Source of the DNA: Acanthaster planci
Lineage: Eukaryota > Echinodermata > Asteroidea > Valvatida > Acanthasteridae
NCBI RefSeq assembly: GCF_001949145.1
Contig: NW_019091369.1
Coordinates: 2,229,330 to 2,293,329, forward strand
Direction of reading: 5' to 3'
Length of the DNA: 64,000 bases
The stretch's first letter is position 1. Every line of letters begins with the position of its first letter. The notes beneath the pieces were generated by a model. That model was not told the origin of the DNA. It worked only from the letters and a program-made list of their open reading frames with translations, and did no database searches. A program made the position numbers and the translations under genes. Shown here one piece after another: positions 13,101-28,100 of this stretch.

Positions 13101-16100
13101 ATTACCCATATATGGAAACAACATCATCTGAAAAAAGAGTGTCCAACTAACTGTGGGGGGCCTCAAAGGACCCCTTTTTACTGTAGGCCTACCTATTATT
13201 CAACTGTACCTCGTCTAAAACGTGTAAAAATTACGCAGTAGCAGGATTCCAGATGATCAAGCAAGTTTGGCAGCTTTTGGACATCATAGTATACCAAATA
13301 AAGTTTTTTATTATGCCAACGCGGAGGTCTATGGTGACGTGTGCTCTGAGCAGAAACCAGAGACTTTTTGATGTAAAGGACTCGAATGCAGAAAGAGGCA
13401 AATAGTGTCTTGGCTACAAGTTCAAATGATTACGATAAATTGTGTGGATTCCCTGATCGTGGAACCTTCACCCATAATTATGTGTCCATCTTTTTGGAGT
13501 GGTTTGAATTGTTTTCTTTTTAATGTACAATCCTAGAAAAAATGTAACCAACTGAACAGAGATTGTAGCATTTGGGGTTGAGTGGCTGGGCCAGTTTGCA
13601 TGGACCACATTCGAATGACGGTGCTCATTGAATACACTTTGTTTTAACCGTTAAACACAAAGTATTGTTTGGTCTGATGGATGTTGCTGTATGAGCAGTT
13701 ACGATTACAGAATTTTACTGAAGAGCTTTCTGAATATTTTTCTGCTTAGAAATCAAACAAACAAGGAGAGATAATTTGCATAGCACATTCATGGACAGTT
13801 TTGCTTATTGTTTGACTAGAACTCTACACTATCCACTTCATGGTGCATATTTTAGCCTGTTTTGGATGGACTAAGAAAAGGCTTCACAGTTATGACCGTT
13901 TTGTGTACCTTGAGCCTTTAATGTGAGAGATAATGTAACTTAGTAACGGGCCATTCCCCCAGTTTGCCAGGCAACTGGAGATGGTGATGAGCAGGGTGAT
14001 ATCAAGATTAGGAAGGAAGTATCCAGGTATTGACCCCTGGGAACAAGACCCACAGATTGCTAGGTTAGTGTCTGATTGTGTGTACCAAGAATGCTTTCAT
14101 GGTTTTACTGCGCTTTTTTTTGGTGAGCTTAAAGAGGCAACCTGGCACAAACGTTGAAGAGAAATACCTCTCTCTTGTATTTAAATTGATCTTGCACTTG
14201 TTCTCATCAAGGTCAAGCACTGCATCTAGGTTGGTTTGAGAGTAGACACTTCAAGGTATGTGAAAGGAGGGGAGAGGGGAGAGACTGCAATTTGGGGCAG
14301 TGAGACTGGACTACTGTTTGTGGCCTGGACCATGGTGCAAATTGGAGGGCTTTTATTATTTGAATCAGCTCCTGTGTATGCTGCTGCAATGTTTTTGTTG
14401 GTATTTATTTAAATGGAATAATTCAGTTGATATCCTGCTATCAATTAATGCTAATTGGTAAACAGTCGACTTGACTCTTTAGTGAAGTGCTTCAAATTGC
14501 CAGTTGGTTTTGATTAAATGTTAACAGCCAAATTCATTTTGAAACGTGAATGAACACCAAGGTTTGTTCCAAAAAAGGACCCCAAAAGTGTCCTTGTAAG
14601 TTAGTTCCAAATAACAAAGCTCCATGACTTTTCTGGTTTGGGATCTTCATTGACTACCAACCCTTCAGTCGTGTATTATTGACTCGGGAAACATGTTTCT
14701 TTTTTTCCCCCTTTGGCCACCCGCAAACCTGGCTGACATTTAAACATGGTATGCATCAGATTCAGTCTGCTGGGAAAAAAAATGTGATGGGTATGCCCAC
14801 ATTCTATGGTAGCTCAGGAAATAAATCTGTTGGTATTTCAAAGGGGCACGTTGCTAACCCAAATTTAGTGATGCTTGGAAGAGCTTTTGTTCCTTATGAA
14901 AACATTTTTGACTCTGTAATCCCCTTCAGTGAAACCTATGATTTTATTTCCTTCCGAAGGAGTATCTTTTCAGTTTCAGCATTGGTTTACTTTTTTTTTT
15001 TTGTCCGACCCAGAGTGCACCTTTAAGCTTACCCAACTATTTAATGTCAAATAGTTGACTAGCCTCTGCATAGGGCTTGTGCAGGTTTTATACTGGAGAT
15101 TTTTCACACTGTTCCAACCAACTGGCAAGCAGAAATTCCACCACAGGCACATCACAATAAGCTGGCGTGCAGCTCTGTAAAGAGTGGAACTACGTACACA
15201 GAGGTTGAGCCAGTCGGCGGTTTGGTAGAGCGTCTGGTTCTGTGCGTGGAAGAGTGAGTGAGTGTGTGTGTGTGTGTTGGGGTTTGCGGGGGCAGGTCTA
15301 CGCCACCAGTTTGCCCGTGTCGGAAGTGGGTTAGGAGAACAACACTGCAGAGGGCTGTGAGGGTGCTGGTGTCTCTGTGCTTCTCATTGGATTGTCTCTC
15401 TCTGTGTGGCGCGCGTGTGTGTATGTGTGTCTATGCATGTCTCCTCTGGAGGTGGCTGTCGAAGGAGCACCATCGTGATTGGTGCCCAGTCGATTCATCG
15501 ATCGATTTTTTAGTAGGAGGGCCAGAGCGAGGAGTTGTACAGCAGCGGGAAGCGTGCGCCGAGTGTCTGGCAACAACTCAAGGTTCTTAACCATCTGTTC
15601 CATTTGACAGGTAGGCCGTGAGATACTGCAGTTTTCTTGTCATTATTTCATAAATCCAGCCCCAGTGTCGATGTATTTATACCTCCTTGGCAAAAGGAGA
15701 CCGGCGAGATGTGTGGAGAAACATTCCTCTTGGCACATCCATGCGCTCACTGGGTCAGCTAATTAGGAAGGATCCCTCTGATTGATTTAAATCAGTCTGC
15801 CAGTGTTATCATTATCAAGGATACTCTCCCAAAGTTGTCACAGTGACAGTTTGAATACTTCATGGGTCGCACCTCCAGGGATATAGGGTATTGCCGTGGC
15901 ACTTTTTTCCGCCCCGTCTTTTGGAAAAGTTTGAAGGTGCCAGACACTAAATCATACATTGCACTGCGCATGAAAGGAGTCAATTGAAAGTTTGACAGCT
16001 GACAGAAGTATACTTTGGTGCCGTATTTGGAATTTTTTTTCTAGCTAGATCGAGCATGCGATTTTCTGTCCGTCTTTATTATTTGTTGGCGAACTATTAA

Positions 16101-19100
16101 ATTCTCATGCTAATTTGGTTTTCTTTTACATCCATCTGCCAAATGCGGAAAAAGGTCACCATCTGAGGTACATGTAGTGGAAATGGCTTACAGTGGTTAA
16201 AATGGTCCAAACTAACTGCAGGTTATTGGGAATGTGTGCAGGCTTAAACTAGTTAAAACACAGTCCTGTCATCTGTTCTCGATGAGTGGGATCGTTGCAA
16301 TATAAGAGGAAATGCCCACCCGATGACGTAGCTGTGACAGAATACATTTCTGCTTGTGCTTAGTAACTGTCGGCACTTGTTTTTTTTTTTTCAGTGAAGG
16401 TGTTAGCCTAGCGTTGGTAAAACCAGCTTTCAAAACTTGTTCGTGTTGGCTTTCTTGATAAAAAGTTGGCCATTATTATGAGGTATGGAACTTCAGAATG
16501 CACATTTCATGTCAAGTTCTCTTCTCCAACCGACCAAACATGAACTTTGCCCAGTCTGAAGATCATGCCAAATACATGTACATGACGTTAATGGATTTGA
16601 TGTGGTTAATGTTACTGGGAAGCGGTAACTCTATAACTAGGGCAGGTAGTACGTGCTGAAAAGGCCCACCGTATATCATATCCAGGATATAGGACAGACC
16701 AATTGGTGGGCACGTTTCCATGGGAACCGGCCGCTGGACAAATAAACTGGTTTTGTGGTACCTGGGAGGGAGAGAAGAGAAAAAGGAGTTTTAAGATTTG
16801 CTTGTGAGAACCGTGGGTCCTGACAACGTGTGACCGATTTGTTGGGAAGGGGTCATTGAACTTGTGGTGTTGATTGGGCGAGCACTTTGACAGATGTTTT
16901 GTTGGAGCATCTAGAGAGAGGTCTGCTCATTAGCAACAATGCGGAGGAGGTCCAGACGTCCTGGCACATCTCAATCTTTTTCTGAAGATTGTGTCACGTG
17001 GAAATCAACTTCCAGAGATCGTATAAGTTATTTTCCCATTCCCTGACTCTTCCCATGATAAAAAGTCATTTTTCCACCTGTGCGTGTTTCCAGATTTGTT
17101 TCTCTGGTTTTGAGGAAGGGACTTTTCTTTCAGTCTGTGCAGTTTCAAACCATCCCACTTTTTTTGGAAGGGGAGGGGGGGAGAGTTGAGAATTTTACCC
17201 CAACTTAAACAGAGAACATCATCAGCTCCATGTGAAAAAATTCCTCCTCGTTGTTCGCTCCAGCAACATGTCACATGCAGCATGCATAGAGAAGTTTTCA
17301 GTTTTTATGTGACACCACATAACCATTCCATCTGTTCATGTCACCTCACGTTAACGTTGGACTTGACTTTTGCATTTTTCTCGTGAGTCAATAAACTGCT
17401 CTTCTTGTTGACACGGGCCGACTGTCAACAAGGGAGAAAAAACGAGCGGGTCATTCACAGGGGGCTGGTACAGACAGCTCTGGCATTTAGCTAACAAAAG
17501 ATCTGTGTTGACTATGACAGCTGAATGGGTCTTTTTTTTCTGTAGACCTGTCGCTCATTACAGAAATACCTAAAACGCGTCTGGCTTTGTGAGGATTCCA
17601 CCTATAATGCTGTCCTTTGAGGGATATTCTGAACGAGCCCTTTTGAAGCAGTTAAAGTGGCTTGTGTCTGCTCATCTTTTGTAAAGCAGCATTGCAGCTT
17701 TTGTGCATATGAAACCCTAGGCAGAGGTGAAAGGGGGTTTGTCTTCTGAAGCCGCTGATGTTTCAAATTCAGGTTGAGAAATGAAAGATGTACATGTACA
17801 CCAAAGCGCAGTCATGCAATTGGGTCAGGTTTTTCAAGAGAGGCAAGTTTTAAGTTGTCAGCCAAACATTAATGATTATCTTGCAGCTAGAAGGTGGTCA
17901 CATTGATGGCGTTTCCAGCGTCCATACTGGATTCTGAAATGTTCCAACTGTAACCCCAACTTTATGCTTCGTGGGTTTAAAGACACTCTGTCATTTATTA
18001 TGGTTGTCTGCTGTGCAAATGCGTGGGTTTAACCGTTACAGTTGATAAAAAAAAAAGGATTTGAAAGCTGTTCACAGAACCCAAACACTTCATCAGTCAT
18101 CCCCGTGTCGAGGAGGGCCAATTTGCTAACAACAACGGGAAAAACGCAGCCAAATATTCGCCAACCTGCACCACCCTGGGAGTTAAGAAAGCGTGGCATA
18201 CCACAGGATGTAGTAACCGTCTAGGCGTGCGAGCCTTGTATGGTATGTCAGGCTGAGTGCAAGGGATGAGGGGAGGGGATTCAGTATGTGTTCAATGAAG
18301 GCAATGCCTCAGAGGCCGGAACAAGAGTGAAAGAAAAGAAGCTCTTTCTCCGCTTAAAGATTTTGGCTTGCGGTGAGCATCTCTAGCGATTGGAAAATGA
18401 GCAGAAATTGAATTTTAAAGGTACGGTCCACCACTTGCAGTTGTCCAGAAAGTAGCAGATGAAAATATTGTTTTGATTGATGCACCACAGCTCTCAAGTT
18501 TTGTAAACGTGATTGACTAAAGCAGCTTTTCCTCCGACAGTGCCAGTTTTCTACCCGAGTTGGATGGACTTGTCCCTTCAATGAAAATACACAGCGTGGT
18601 GGATTTGTTGTTTTCTTGGGCAGTAGGATGTGGTGGTCGAATCACGGGACTCTTGCCTCTCACATTACTGATTACTACCCCATAATCAAGATTATCGCGT
18701 ACACACATAGGTGTGTGATGTTGATTTTTGGTGTACCAGAAGTTCATAAAAAAAATCCAAAACGAAGGAACCAGCACAGGGACTTTAGTTGAATTTAATG
18801 ATCGTTGACTATTGTTATCAGAATGTGTGATTTCACACACACACACAATGATTTCTCAGCAAGAGGAAATGAGAGGCAGAATCCAAACCAAATTGTTTCC
18901 AGTCCATGAAACGCCAGTGCATTAGCAAGTAAGTGTGCTCAACTCCGAAGGTTTCTGTTTGACAAGTTGTGAAAGGTTTCCTTTTCTGTCACTGACCTTT
19001 TGGCACCTCTGCCTGCCTTCTTTTCTTTAATGTCCCCATCCCACTCGATATGAGCACACCTCTTCAAAGCATTTTCTTTGTTCTTTTGTTGCCCAACCTT

Positions 19101-22100
19101 TCTTTAAAAAAAAAAAAATCCGGTGAAATTACATCCTGCCCCGCAGCTTACAAATAGTGGTAGATTTCAAAACAGAATCATTCAGCCTGACGTTGGTCCA
19201 TTCAGGAGCGGGACACATTTTACATGGATCATGAAAGCGACACCCGGCAGGCCTTGCATTGCAGAGGCTGACTTCAGGACAGTTGTACAAGCTTGCGGTT
19301 AAAGTTTTCTCGGACAAGAAGTGCTTTTTTAGACTTTTTGACAGCTTTGTGACTTTTAATTTTGGAGGGGTACGGAGAGAAGGTAGGCCTCAATATGTCA
19401 GTTTGAAACTAAAACTGTGGCTGTTCCTATGTGGCAAATTGTAAGCTAAAGGGGGCAGTTCTCTGAACAGTAGCTGTAGCTTTGTGATGGAAATGCCCCT
19501 TATTTGTGGGCACCAAAATAGATAAACTGTAGTTGGTATTGTGAGTTCCAACAATGGGGTGTGTCGATCAAGAAAGGAAGACATGTGTCTTCTGTAAGAG
19601 AGCCTGGCATATGATTTGCATTCCACATCATCGTCACGGTCGCGGACACTATGTGTAACAATCCAAGCAGTAATAAACTTAAATGGATTTCAGTAGAGAG
19701 GTCTGTGCCCCTAGTCACTCAGGTGAAATTCCTCGAGTCTGAAGAAGCAAAGATTTAGGGTTAGTTCCTTGGTCTGTCACCTAATTGCCAGTCCGTCTGC
19801 CCTGTGTGGGGGTACCCTGGTGTGACAGCATTCTGACAAATTGGTCGGCCATCCTCCCTGTCAGTCCTGGTGATAAAGATGCTACTGAGCCGCCTGCCGC
19901 TTTCAATTTGTCGCTTTCATTTTTCAAGCGGGGCATCTTTTCCTCACAGCAGCTCCACTGAAGGACCCTGGGCGGCGAATCTAGCCAGGGCCTGTGGCCA
20001 CTGGCCACTTTAAAGTTTAAAAGTGTCACCGCCATGACCTTTGCCAAGGTTGTTATAACACTGACATTGGAGACACAGTAGGCAGCACCCTTTCCACTAG
20101 GCACTGTCTGTCACATGTGTTTTGCTCCAGTTAATGCTCCATCAGGGGATGTCAAGTCTTATTCAGGGCTTTCCATTCATCATGTAAGTTTGTAAATGTT
20201 GTACATGTGCCAAATGCTTCCTGAGAGCTTAAGAGCGGGAAAGTATCACTTCTTGTACTTAATCCACAAGCATTTCTGGTACTTAATCTAGGAATTAAAC
20301 CTGCAACCTCTTGCTCAGCTTTGCTGATTTCTTTAAGTACTTGACCACCTTCAGCCTTTATCCAGTCAGTGCCATTCAATTAGTAAAATGCCATTTCTTA
20401 ACACACTTCCCCACCTTTAAAAAAATGTTCCATGGTATCAACTCCATGCAGTTGCTGCCAAATTGTGTAAGCACAGTGCCTACTTTTCAATTTCATAGTC
20501 GCAGATCGGCCCTTGGGGGATACAGTTCCCTACAAACAGAATCGCATCGAGAAAGTTTGTATTTGTTTGATTAAAAAACATGGTGCCGATAAGCCACTTA
20601 ACCCCCGGCTCGGCGCTTTACAAATCTGATAGAAATCTTTCTCCCCTTGCGGCTCTCTTGCAGCCGCGGGATCACCCTCTGCTGTACTTTTTTTCTGAAG
20701 TTATTGCCGTGCATGTCTGCGATCCGGCCTGAGAAACCCAAGAGTGTGCGTCTGCCTAATAATGTGCGCCTAATGGAGCAAGGAACACCAGGCCGGGTTC
20801 CTTTGCTCAGTGATCTGTCCAAGGAGACAATTTCACCGTCCAAAAGGTATTGCATCACTAATGGACAGCTGTTAAAATATAAGATTCTAGAGAGGACATT
20901 TGGCATTGGTTTATACACACACGTTGCTTATTAATAAGATTTTCGAATATGTCTGACCGAGGTGTATACTCTCTCTGCGTAGGGGACGATGGTGAAGATA
21001 ATTAAGTAACATTGTGCATGAGCATGAACATTTTGTTGCTGGTTGTTCAAAGCACATTCATTATGCCATTGGCCTTGATGTATGCTGAACAGGCAAATCT
21101 AAATTTCTGTGTTCTCCCCTTTCTCATAGGTTAAAACTATTAGCTATTTTGAGGCATTTTAACCACCATTTTATGTGATTCTCAATTGGTCTGGTCACTG
21201 TATGGAAACTGTACAATAGAATATGCAGAATAGGAAGGGCTTTTAGGTTTTTATAGTTTGAAGAACAATTATGTCTAAATTTTAAAAAGGGAACTAAAAT
21301 GAAACTCTTACATGTAAGTTCCTGGGAATCCTTCATGAGGAAGCTACAGATTCGATCAGTGCAGATAAACCAGTTTCCTGTTGTTTGTAAATGGAATCTA
21401 AACACTACGTAAACCCTACATGTAAAGTCACAGGGACGGGGCTCTTGAGTTCCAACTTTATCAGAGTACTGAAAATAAACCGAGTGTTGAATTTCAGCCC
21501 GGTTTTCACTTGTTTCAGACGGAACATCGTGTCACCGTCCGCAATTTTTGAATGTGCAGCCACCGGGCGAGAGTGAAAGTTGGCTCCGGTAGTGTAGGGC
21601 ATTTGGAGTGCCCTCATAGGCTGTGTCACCCACCAGGATGTGAGGGGGAGACGGAGTAATAGAAACAAGATAGCTATGTTTGTTGTTTGGGCGTATGGAA
21701 TCACGGATCTGGGTTTGGTATTTCCTGAAGAAAGTGTTTGTTTTTTGGTTGTGAAAATTTTACCGTTAAGAACTTTAATGTTTTGCTTGCTCCAAACAAT
21801 TAAAGTAGGCCTACACGTGTATTCCTGTTGCTCAACACATTGTTAAAGTCTGCTTAGAAGTACCTGTTTAATGAAATGGCAGTGGGCTAGGCACTCTAGA
21901 GTTTTGCTTAGCGAAAATATACGGTCACACTTGAGGCCTGTAATGAGCGGAAAATTGTTAGCTTGATAACAAAAGTGCAGAATGAAGTTCCTCCTATTGA
22001 TAGACGGTGTTGGGTGTCCAGATGCCAATGTCCAATAAATAAGAACTATCTTCCCAGTCTGTGGAAGGCGAATATATATTGAGAGTCTGTGGACTGCCCT

Positions 22101-25100
22101 GGTCAAACAAACAGCAATAAAACTGACGTTGTGCCGGTGTGATACAACAAGGATATCATTCCTCTTTCACTAGCCGAAAATGGCTCCTTGGAATCTTCAG
22201 ATACCGTGGCTATCATAAATGTTCATTGCACTTATGTGGTATGCCATTTTTTTCTTACACATTTTCATATTTAGCTTTATCATTTTGTAGCATTTTCTTG
22301 TTCAACTTTTTTTTATTGGGGGGAATAAACAAAGGGATTCCTCAAATTGCACGTGGACTATTTTTTTAGTAAACCCAGACAGTAACTCTTCCCTTCATTA
22401 TCAACTGATTTCCTCATTTCTGTTTTTGCACGGCATGCTGTTACAAAGTCTCACATAACTTGGAATTGCCTCCCCCCCTTCTATAGATTCATGAATGCAA
22501 CTCTGGAGAAAATCTGAGAGAAAAACACGGTGCCAAAAAGTCAGTTTGTGAGAAGAAAAATGCATGCCAGTGCTAGCAGTGGTGATATTAAGAGACTGGT
22601 AACAAGCACAATGATGTATGTACTTCTCGGCTTGGTGGGGATTCGAACCTGCACTCGAACCTATCCGAATTTTGAAACCGAAGTGTGCTATCTTGACTTC
22701 CTTGTATAAAAGGCTCACTCCACAGCTGATAAAATACCCTCCCTGGACATGGCTAGGCTGTCATGTTATCCATTTGTATTTTGCCTACTTCCTCTTAGAA
22801 TGCAATATATGGTACATGTAGGGAAAGGGTTCTGTGAGCTTTTTAATAGAATATGCTATAAAACCCCAGATGTTGCTGATGCTGAATCAACATTCAGTTT
22901 TGTGAAAAATCAGCCGTGCGTGTCATTCATAGTTTTGTGCTGGCAGTATCAACCCCCCCGACTGATGCACAATTTTTATTTTTTGTTTAAAGCGTGCCTG
23001 GAGTAAAGGGAAGGTCTAGTTAGTAGAACCGTTTGGTGGTAAAATTTGATGCATGTGGAGTTGGTTTATTTGGCTGTATGAGCGGGGATGGCATGCAGAC
23101 ATTGCCAAGTCGGCTGGTAGTCATCTCCAACTGGTGTCCGGCAGTTCCAGGGTGCCTGTGACCCAATTATCAGCTTTTTCTCTGCTAGTAATCCAATTTA
23201 ATGTCATCCGTTGGGGAATTACATGTATCAATATTGTGCACGGAATCTGCATCTGAAATTCAATTGCCGGTATGATGTTGTTCATTTCAAGGGGAACGTT
23301 TATTTGAGAGTGTTGTTTCTTCCCGTGTAGAACTCTTTACAAAGTCACCCATCCCCCAAATTTTGAGGTGTTATTGTTGGTGAGGTGTCAGTAATAATCT
23401 CAGATATGTGTAAATGCTTTTGTGATGTGCATTGCCTTGTATCTCATTGAGAAATACAGTCTTTCAGTTTGAGATTTTGCACTGAAATCAACAACCGAAC
23501 TTACAGCATATGACAAGTCCAAATTCTGAGGCCATTTCTAAGACCTGACGGAACTCATTTCGTTTGTGAATTGTGGACTGAAGGGAATGTGGTTGTATCC
23601 AAATTCCCTTCAACTTTTGATCTCATAAATTTTGCGCTGTCAAGATTCAAAATCATGGAGATACGCCTTGGTCAAAATCAAGACGAAGGTACAAAGGTAC
23701 TTCAGATACCCTTTTTGGGGTTCATGCACAAACATCTTGTTGAGATAAAAAACACGAAACCTAAGGGGGCTTATTAATTTTAGTCTTCCTCCAAATGCCT
23801 TCAAACAATTTTTCCCGCTTGCTGGCTTGTTTTCCTTCTTACATTTTTTGGCCCGGGGCACGAAACGCTCCGTCTGCCTGCCTGCCCTTTCAGATCATCC
23901 AATAATGAAATTCTCATCTTTCGTGAGTCAAACAAAGAGGAGATCCTCGTCTCTTCCTCAGCCTTGACACGCGCCGGCAATGACTCTTTTAGCACAGATA
24001 GGATCGCCGCAGAACCGAACGTGTTTTCAGGCCACCAGACCGCCGTTGATTTCTTCACTATCTCTCACCCTGGGGCGCCACGATCATCTCCATAGTGGTT
24101 GTCGGTCCGTATGCCAGGATGCTATCATCTGCAAAGAAGAAAGTCATCCTATTCCCCCCCCTTACATTAGATCTTCATCTCACTTTGATTAGGAGCCAGA
24201 CAGTAAAACTTTCTTCATCAGGAGTGGGGATTTTATCTCGAGTGGGAGTATGATTGTGTGTGTTTTTTTTTAAATATTTGAGTCAAGTTCTCAACATTCT
24301 AAGATAATGTGGTCTTTGTAATTAATCAGCTATAACTGTGTTTCCTGATCATAAAGATGCGGACAATTTTCTATAGCTCATTAAGTGTCATAATATGTAA
24401 ACACAAGCACATCACGCATGGTAGGTCAGTGTTTGCATACAGCTGAAAGTATTCTAATTGGTTGAAATCATTGAATGGGATTTTGAACAACTCTTGACAG
24501 GACTCAGAATGTGTTCCCATCATGCTGTTTGTATTCCTCAGACAGAAGGCTTTATGCTTAAGATGCCAACATTAACCCAGATTCCATCCCATGGGTCCAA
24601 TATCCCTAACAGCAGAATCTGTCATCATGTAGCCACAAATATCCCAGGTGGAAAGTCGTCTTTTTTTTTTAATTTAATTCCTGGAATAAAGATTTAGATG
24701 ACGGGCTGCACGGGTGAGGTAAAAACCTTTAATAACTCATCCGTCATCACCTTCAAAGCCAGTTGAAAATTGTGGCCCAAAGCTTAACACGTCCGCCAAG
24801 GATGCTTCGCATTTTCATTGCAGGGAAAGATTGTGGACTGGAAACCCACTGCCTCACCTCAAGAACCAGCAGGGATTAAATCCAGGCGGTTTTGGTACAC
24901 TACCTCTAACCTTGCCCAATACCAGCAGGGGCCTTTCATTTAAAGCAGTTGTGTCCTTGTAACAGAACCTTTTTTTTTTTTTTTTGGTACAAAGGCTCAT
25001 TACAAGTTGGTTGAATGAAGAGAAAGAATTTAAGGTCTGAGGATAGAGACAAGCTAGCCTCCTTGTAAGTTTGCCCTAGAATATAGGCCGTCGGTTACAT

Positions 25101-28100
25101 GAAATATTGAGGATTTCTTCCTTGGTTTCTGTCACATATTGGAAGTTGCTGACAGAGACTGCTTGCAGTAAAATAGAATTGACAAAACATTTGGCACACA
25201 TGAAATTTACAGAATTCAGAAGCATTCGTATGTAAAATATCTTGCACCAAAAGCAGGGATGGTCAGTCACTCCTAAAACTTAAAATATGTCACACCTGCA
25301 GCTTTGTGATTTCTCTGATTTTCATTGACTCAGGGCCTTCATTTGCTTATAATTTCTCTGAATTTTGTGCGTCCAGGGTTGTCCGAAGCAGAATAGCCCA
25401 AGTTCTGTTTCACCCAAGTGCAGACAGTACAGGTCTTTGATTCTCTTGAAAATGTGCCGTATCCTCTTTTTTAATACAAGTGATCAAACAGTGCCTCCAT
25501 TTCCCTCCCGAGTTCTCGAATCCAACTGGCAAGTTTAATGGACGAGTCTGCCCCTCTGTTGGTAGGTCACCAGTCCATCATTCCTCGTGCTTAACATTGA
25601 GTCTTCCAGAGAGGGTTGTGTGGGTGTACACCATGCAGCGGCATACATGTACATGAACATGTACATACTGTATGATGTACGTGCCTGGGCCAGTGAGGTT
25701 GACTATATTTGGCCGTGTGCCCAAGCGCCTGCTGTGCCCAGCATACTTGGTGTTTAGTTGTACCAAGCAGGGCTGGAGGTGACTTTTTATTTCTCCTGGC
25801 TTTTTTTCCCCCTTTTTTTTGGGGGGGGGGCATGGTGAGATTTGATTTCAAAGTCTTTCTAGAGTTGGTTTTGGCTGTCTGATTAAGACAGATTGGGATG
25901 AGGGGAATGCAAAAATTGCCAGTGACTTGACTGGCCTCCGGAAAAAATGTTACCGTTTCCCGTTGCCGTCCAAGAAGTAATTTTTCTCTTTGAAAGATTT
26001 CTTGTTCAGGATGGCAGACCTTTTCAGTTTTCTGTTGGCCTTAAAGAAATGGTGCTGATTCCTCCTCATACAGAAAGAGAACCACTTCTTTTCTGGAAGT
26101 GACTGCCTCATTTTCTCGTTCATAGTTGTTTGAGAGGAGAAAAGTGGGAAGTGTTTGTCTCTGTGGTATGCTTTTCCGGAAAGGTTTATCACATGTGCAT
26201 AACAGACGAGCAGAAAATCTGTGCCGTGAGTTGTTCTTTCATGCCAAGTTTAGTCTTAAGCCCAAGATTAAGTTTGGCCAGCTGCAAATGTGTTCAACAT
26301 ATGGACTTACAACAGGGGGTAATTAGATTGAGCCGAGCAAACCAGACCAGTGCAGATCCGAGGGTTGTACAATCATCCAGTACCTTGTCTTGGGTGGTTG
26401 TACTTTTTGAACGTGCATAAAGCTTCCCGAAAGTTGGAAATCACCTTTTGTAGTCTGTCCCCTAAAAATGTGTCACTGAGGAGTAGCCTTGCAATTTTAC
26501 TTCTCAGTAGTTTATTGATTAAAAAGATGGAAATTTATCTGACAGTTGTAACTTTTTCATTTACAATCAATCATTCGCCACTGGAATGTTACATCTGTCA
26601 AAAGATAGTGTTGTGAAATTGGAGTTTTCTACTCCACAGAAGTCTTGTGTGTGCTGCTTGTTCTCCTGCGCTATCTTGTCATACAATGAAATGGCAGTCA
26701 CTGTTCCAAATGCGTCTACTTTGTAACAAACATAAGTAAAGTTCTCTCGCCTTGTCTTTTTTTCCAGATTTCTTGAAACAGTGCTTTTATTTCTTTGAGT
26801 TTCTCAGATAATGTTGTAGGACAGGGTAACCCCAAAGAGTGTGAAGCACTGGGAATGCTTCAACACTGTGATGAAAACGAATAGAACAAAGGTGTGGTTT
26901 GGCTCCGAAGCAACAACAAATGGCCTCTTCCTGTCCTGGCAAGTCTCCTGTATAAACAAAAGAGAGGTCGCATACCCTGACTCTGCCTTTGACCCTTACA
27001 TACCCAAACCAAAAAACTGCGGGATGGATGTGGACTGAATGAGTGCTCTCTCCAAATTATCTCGTTGAGGTGATGGTTGACCTTGGCGGGCACTATAAAA
27101 ATATTTTTTTGTGTTCAGGCATCCAGGAAGTGGGGTCATCCTTGTGGGCAGGTAAGAGCTTCCTCTTCTACTTCTGATAACAGAGTCATAGTAATACTGG
27201 GTAGGACGTATCTATTTAGCAGGTTGACGCACTCGACAGCGACAAAAGACCGAATTCCTGGGCCGCCGCGAGGAAAAAATATGTTGAGCGGGAACAGCCG
27301 TCCCGTTTCGGCTGGCCGTTTTTGGTTTAGTGAGGCTCTGGAACTTGTGCCCTCTGTTGATAAGATGGGGGGGGAGATGTGATTCCGATTGTGTAGAAAT
27401 TGACTTCGGTATGTTGGCTGAGCAGCTGGTCTCTATCGGTTTAAAGTAGATCTAATGAGAAGCTTGAAGCCCAACAACTTGGGGGGGGGGAGGAGATAAG
27501 ACTCTTGTAGGAGATGTAGCACTGAGGCACTGGGGTCTGGAGAAGAGACTAAAGAGATTTCCTCCCACAAAAATCTCGTCCCCATCCAACCTACTCTGGA
27601 AGGATTGTGACATTAGGCTGTCCCCAATGGCACATTGGCTTATCTCAGTTGGAAACTGCCTGTAGTTTGCACCAGTCTGCTATTTGTAAGACACAAATTT
27701 GATGGCAAAATTTTGGTTCAAGAATTGCACAAATCAGCAACCATGTCACCAAATTCCTCAAATCAAGATCTAGAGTCTAGAACGTGATTGGAAACATTCA
27801 GGGTGAGGGTAGACTGAAACCTTTTACCTATCCTCTTTGACCCCAGGGTTTTCTGCACTTGCAAACCTCACTTCAAGTGTGGGCAGTATAGTGCAGGATG
27901 CTATGGACTCAGTTATAGTTATTTTACTTGAACCGTGTTATATGTGACCCACTCTATGAAAATGAGTGTTAAGTCGCCAGAGCCACTTTTTGAGTTTTCA
28001 TTTGTATTGGAAAGAGCAAATTGAGTTTTTTTGTTTTGATGTATCACTCAGTTTGGCATCCTGATGAAAGTGGATGTTCCATGGTGAACAATGCTGTGGG

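Noticed and set aside
14679-15026. 115-codon plus-strand open frame
   Set aside because: No recognisable domain, no splice logic, and it ends in homopolymer-derived residues.
15205-15245. tRNA-like A box (tttggtagagcgtctgg)
   Set aside because: No matching B box or stems downstream; the region reads better as a promoter or UTR.
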